Of a stretch of DNA of 8,229 bases, positions 6,399 through 8,229 are shown one piece after another. Under the pieces are notes generated by a model. It saw only the letters and a list, made by a program, of their open reading frames with translations. It did no database searches and was not told the origin of the DNA. Both the position numbers and the translations under genes were made by a program. This stretch comes from an uncultured Clostridiaceae bacterium (GTDB lineage Bacteria; Bacillota; Clostridia; Lachnospirales; Lachnospiraceae), in the NCBI GenBank assembly GCA_947175375.1, contig CAMWMT010000096.1, positions 1 to 8,229 of the forward strand, given 5' to 3'. Each line of letters opens with the position of its first letter. Positions within the stretch are counted from its first letter, which is position 1.

Positions 6399-7922
6399 AT
6401 GAGAGGAAATATGCGGAAATGGATGATCCGGGCTATATGTCTTATGCTTGCTTTTGGCATGGCAGTTTCTTCTTATACGGCTTATGCAGTAAGCAGGGAG
6501 ACACAGAGCGAGATCGATCGGTTAAAAGAAGAAAAAGACAAGGCGGAGGCTGATAAAAAGGCTGCAGAACAGGAAAAGGGAAATATCACCAGCCAGAAAT
6601 CTGCCATGGAGAGTTATCTGAAGGATCTAGAGAAACAGGCCGGCAGTCTAAATGAACAGATCAGTATTCTGGAAAAGGATATCACGGAAAAAGAAGAGGA
6701 GATCCGGAAGAAGGAAGAAGAGGTACAAGCTGCAGAAAAAACTGTGAACAGGCAGTATGAAGATATGAAGAAGCGGATTCAGTATATGTATGAGAATGGG
6801 CAGGGGAATATGCTGAATTACATGGCATCGGCTCTGACAGGGGATCTTGCGGATGCGCTGAATCAGGCAGAATATGCGGTGCACATCAACCAGTATGACA
6901 GGGAGATGCTTGCTGATTATAAAGAAGCAAAGGCAGATCTGGAACGGCAGAAAGAAGAGCTTCTGGAAGAGCAGGAAGCGCTGGCACTGATGAAAGAAGA
7001 GACCGAGAAGAAGAAACAGCAGGTAGCCAGCCAGCAGAAAGCAGCCGGATCAAAAATCAGCGAGTTTGATGAACTGCTGGCACAGGTATCCGGAGAAGTC
7101 AGCAGCATGGAAGAGCTGATTGCAGAGAAGACGAAGATCCTCAATCAGCTGATTAAAAAGGCGGAAGAAGAAGAGCGGCAGGCCCGTATTGCGGCAGCAC
7201 AGCAAGCGGCATCCTCCATGGGTGGCGGTTCCATCACAGCCGGAGATTCCCAGATCTCTCATCATGCGGTGGGATTAAGCGATTACGAACTGATGCTTCT
7301 CGCAACGATGATCTACTGCGAGGCGGGAAATCAGGGATGGGAAGGACAGACTGCCGTCGGTTATGTGATTATGAATCGAGTGCGCAGTGCTCTGTATCCC
7401 AATTCTCTGGAAGCGGTACTCCGGCAGTCCAGGCAGTTTGAGCCGGCAGGTTCCGGTCGTTTTGATCTGGTACTGAAAGCGGAGAGAGATCCGGATATTC
7501 CCAATATTGTGACGGAGTCCTGCTGGAATGCGGCGAAAGCAGTTGTAAACGGAACCAGTAATGTGGGAGATTCTCTGTTTTTCCGTACATGGGCACCGGT
7601 GCCGTCACTGGTTGAGAATCTGAAAAATGGAGGCGTACCATACTGGATCATCAAGGATCATATCTTCTATTACTACTGGACAAGTTATACGACAGGACAG
7701 AAACCTTCTCAGGAACCGGACGAGGATGAGCCGGATGATACAGAAAGCCCAGGCGGAGGTCAGGAGCCGGATGATACAGAAGAACCGGACGAACCCGAAG
7801 AACCGGATGATGAAGGGGAGCCGGACGATTCGGCAAATCCTGAGACTCCGGATAGTTCAGATGATCCGGAAGGTCCGGACTCTTCGGAAGATCTGGATGC
7901 AAATGAGGGCATGAGAGAATAG
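6399..7922 (+). CDS. Secreted PcsB-like coiled-coil cell wall hydrolase (SleB/CwlJ catalytic domain) with acidic tail
   Basis: This 507-residue exported protein starts at ATG 6399, 6 nt after GGAGG (6388-6392); a second in-frame ATG at 6411 is possible but less well placed. Residues 1-30 are a signal peptide (cleavage near AYA|VS). Residues about 33-265 form long Glu/Lys/Gln-rich coiled coils broken by a short middle segment (QYMYENGQGNMLNYMASALT), the layout of the PcsB/CwlO N-terminal module that in known cases docks to FtsEX. An Ala/Gly/Ser linker (265-290) leads to a Hydrolase_2 (SleB/CwlJ) domain at about 294-428: MIYCEAGNQGWEGQTAVGYV includes the presumed catalytic Glu308, followed by NRV (326-328), QFEP and DHIFYYYW. 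Such domains cleave peptidoglycan glycan strands. Residues 437-507 are a Pro/Asp/Glu/Ser tail. No cell-wall sorting motif or terminal membrane span is seen. Probable role is in growth or division rather than spore germination, inferred from the coil. Confidence 0.88.
   Translation: MRGNMRKWMIRAICLMLAFGMAVSSYTAYAVSRETQSEIDRLKEEKDKAEADKKAAEQEKGNITSQKSAMESYLKDLEKQAGSLNEQISILEKDITEKEEEIRKKEEEVQAAEKTVNRQYEDMKKRIQYMYENGQGNMLNYMASALTGDLADALNQAEYAVHINQYDREMLADYKEAKADLERQKEELLEEQEALALMKEETEKKKQQVASQQKAAGSKISEFDELLAQVSGEVSSMEELIAEKTKILNQLIKKAEEEERQARIAAAQQAASSMGGGSITAGDSQISHHAVGLSDYELMLLATMIYCEAGNQGWEGQTAVGYVIMNRVRSALYPNSLEAVLRQSRQFEPAGSGRFDLVLKAERDPDIPNIVTESCWNAAKAVVNGTSNVGDSLFFRTWAPVPSLVENLKNGGVPYWIIKDHIFYYYWTSYTTGQKPSQEPDEDEPDDTESPGGGQEPDDTEEPDEPEEPDDEGEPDDSANPETPDSSDDPEGPDSSEDLDANEGMRE
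7713..7830 (+). repeat. Imperfect coding repeats (EPDD-type) in the hydrolase tail
   Basis: The DNA of the acidic tail is built from short related units around CCGGA(T/C)GA. The 18-mer GAGCCGGATGATACAGAA is present exactly at 7728-7745 and 7764-7781, 36 bp apart, which keeps the reading frame. Weaker copies follow (CCGGATGAT at 7803-7811 and CCGGACGAT at 7821-7829). The encoded units read EPDD, EEPD, EPEEPDD and EPDDS. All spacings that can be read are multiples of three, so gain or loss of units would change tail length without a frameshift. Confidence 0.75.
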
Positions 7923-8103
7923 AGACATAAAAAGACTATACGAAAAGAAGCTGCTGTAAAATAACAGATTTATGTAATATATGGTGCAGGTTTTCTGCGG
8001 GTTATAATCATATATTGCGGTATCGGCTTATCTTACAGTGGCTTCTGGTCCTTACAGATCTGCTTTCAGAAGCGAACATCTGATCAGTGCTTTTCTGTTT
8101 GTG
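7923..8103. other. Gene-free region after the hydrolase, no clear terminator
   Basis: No coding frame with a ribosome site exists here on either strand. I looked for a hairpin followed by a T run to end the upstream operon and did not find a convincing one; short stems such as GCAG/CTGC at 7986-7998 lack a U-tract. A TATAAT at 8003-8008 has no matching -35 box. The one notable structure is the inverted repeat at 8041-8073. Confidence 0.6.
8041..8073. repeat. 7-bp inverted repeat with internal palindrome
   Basis: GCTTCTG (8041-8047) is the exact complement of CAGAAGC (8067-8073), with a 19-nt loop that contains the palindrome CAGATCTG (8055-8062). A second palindrome, CTGATCAG, follows at 8080-8087, and CAGAT (8055-8059) can alternatively pair with ATCTG (8078-8082). 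No T run follows directly, so it is not a standard terminator. It could be a weak mRNA 3'-end structure or chance. Confidence 0.4.
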
Positions 8104-8104
8104 C

Positions 8105-8209
8105 AAAATATAGAACAAACTTATTTAAAAATAGAAAATATACAGCAAAAATTATAAAAAAAGAAAATCAGTAAATAAAATAAAAAAAACTATTTACAAA
8201 ATGAAAAAA
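8105..8209. other. A-tract-rich segment upstream of outgoing promoter
   Basis: A-tracts of four to eight bases occur at 8105-8108, 8127-8131, 8135-8138, 8147-8151, 8156-8162, 8164-8167, 8177-8180, 8182-8189 and 8204-8209, several spaced by about one or two helical turns. From 8101 to 8220 only 19 of 120 bases are G or C. Such DNA is often intrinsically bent and can act as an UP element for RNA polymerase. No gene is seen in it. Confidence 0.6.
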
Positions 8210-8221
8210 GTATCGTATAAT
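8193..8221 (+). promoter_or_regulatory. Strong sigma-A promoter reading out of the window
   Basis: TTTACA at 8193-8198 (one mismatch to TTGACA) and a perfect TATAAT at 8216-8221 are separated by exactly 17 bp. The A-rich DNA upstream should strengthen it. Transcription would begin near 8228, at the window edge, so the gene it drives lies outside. Confidence 0.85.
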
Positions 8222-8229
8222 GTCTAAGT

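Noticed and set aside
8003..8008. TATAAT as a second promoter in the right-hand gap
   Set aside because: There is no -35-like hexamer 16-18 bp upstream and no TG extension.

Overview
The window reads like an ordinary chromosomal stretch of a gut-type Clostridia bacterium, most likely a Lachnospiraceae relative (Blautia, Dorea or Mediterraneibacter-like). This is inferred from several things: strong GGAGG ribosome sites, sigma-A promoter and U-tract terminator style, a tRNA without an encoded CCA end, a B12-type radical SAM protein of the DUF4080 class, a VanW protein, and a PcsB-coil/SleB cell wall hydrolase. I assign no species. Every supported gene is on the + strand, and I see no mobile element, CRISPR array or phage gene.

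Left edge (1-190): the 3' part of a tRNA-Gly(GCC), a strong intrinsic terminator just after it, then an extended -10 promoter preceded by a tandem 8-bp direct repeat.

Main block (191-7922): eight tightly packed genes that look like one transcription unit. They are a cobalamin-binding-type radical SAM protein, endonuclease III (nth, TTG start, 4-nt overlap with the gene before), a DEDDh 3'-5' exonuclease (11-nt overlap with nth), a 33-codon single-membrane-span microprotein at 3188-3289, a secreted VanW/G5-like protein, a HypE-like AIR-synthase-fold protein, the tRNA wobble 2'-O-methyltransferase trmL, and a secreted coiled-coil cell wall hydrolase with a long acidic tail. Junctions are -4, -11, +15, +17, +13, +85 and +42 nt. 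I found no convincing internal promoter or terminator, so the two wider gaps (5774-5858 and 6357-6398) are the only plausible operon breaks.

Right edge (7923-8229): a gene-free region with no clear U-tract terminator. It holds an inverted repeat at 8041-8073, then a very A/T-rich stretch (19 G or C in 120 bases at 8101-8220) with A-tracts, and a near-consensus promoter (TTTACA, 17 bp, TATAAT) firing out of the window.

The unit mixes DNA repair and exonuclease functions, tRNA modification and cell-envelope functions, as is common in housekeeping clusters of Firmicutes. I do not see a clearly new defence or mobile system. The points most worth checking are the microprotein, the orphan HypE-like protein, the uncharacterised radical SAM protein coupled to nth and an exonuclease, and the coiled-coil/SleB chimera with its repeat-built acidic tail.
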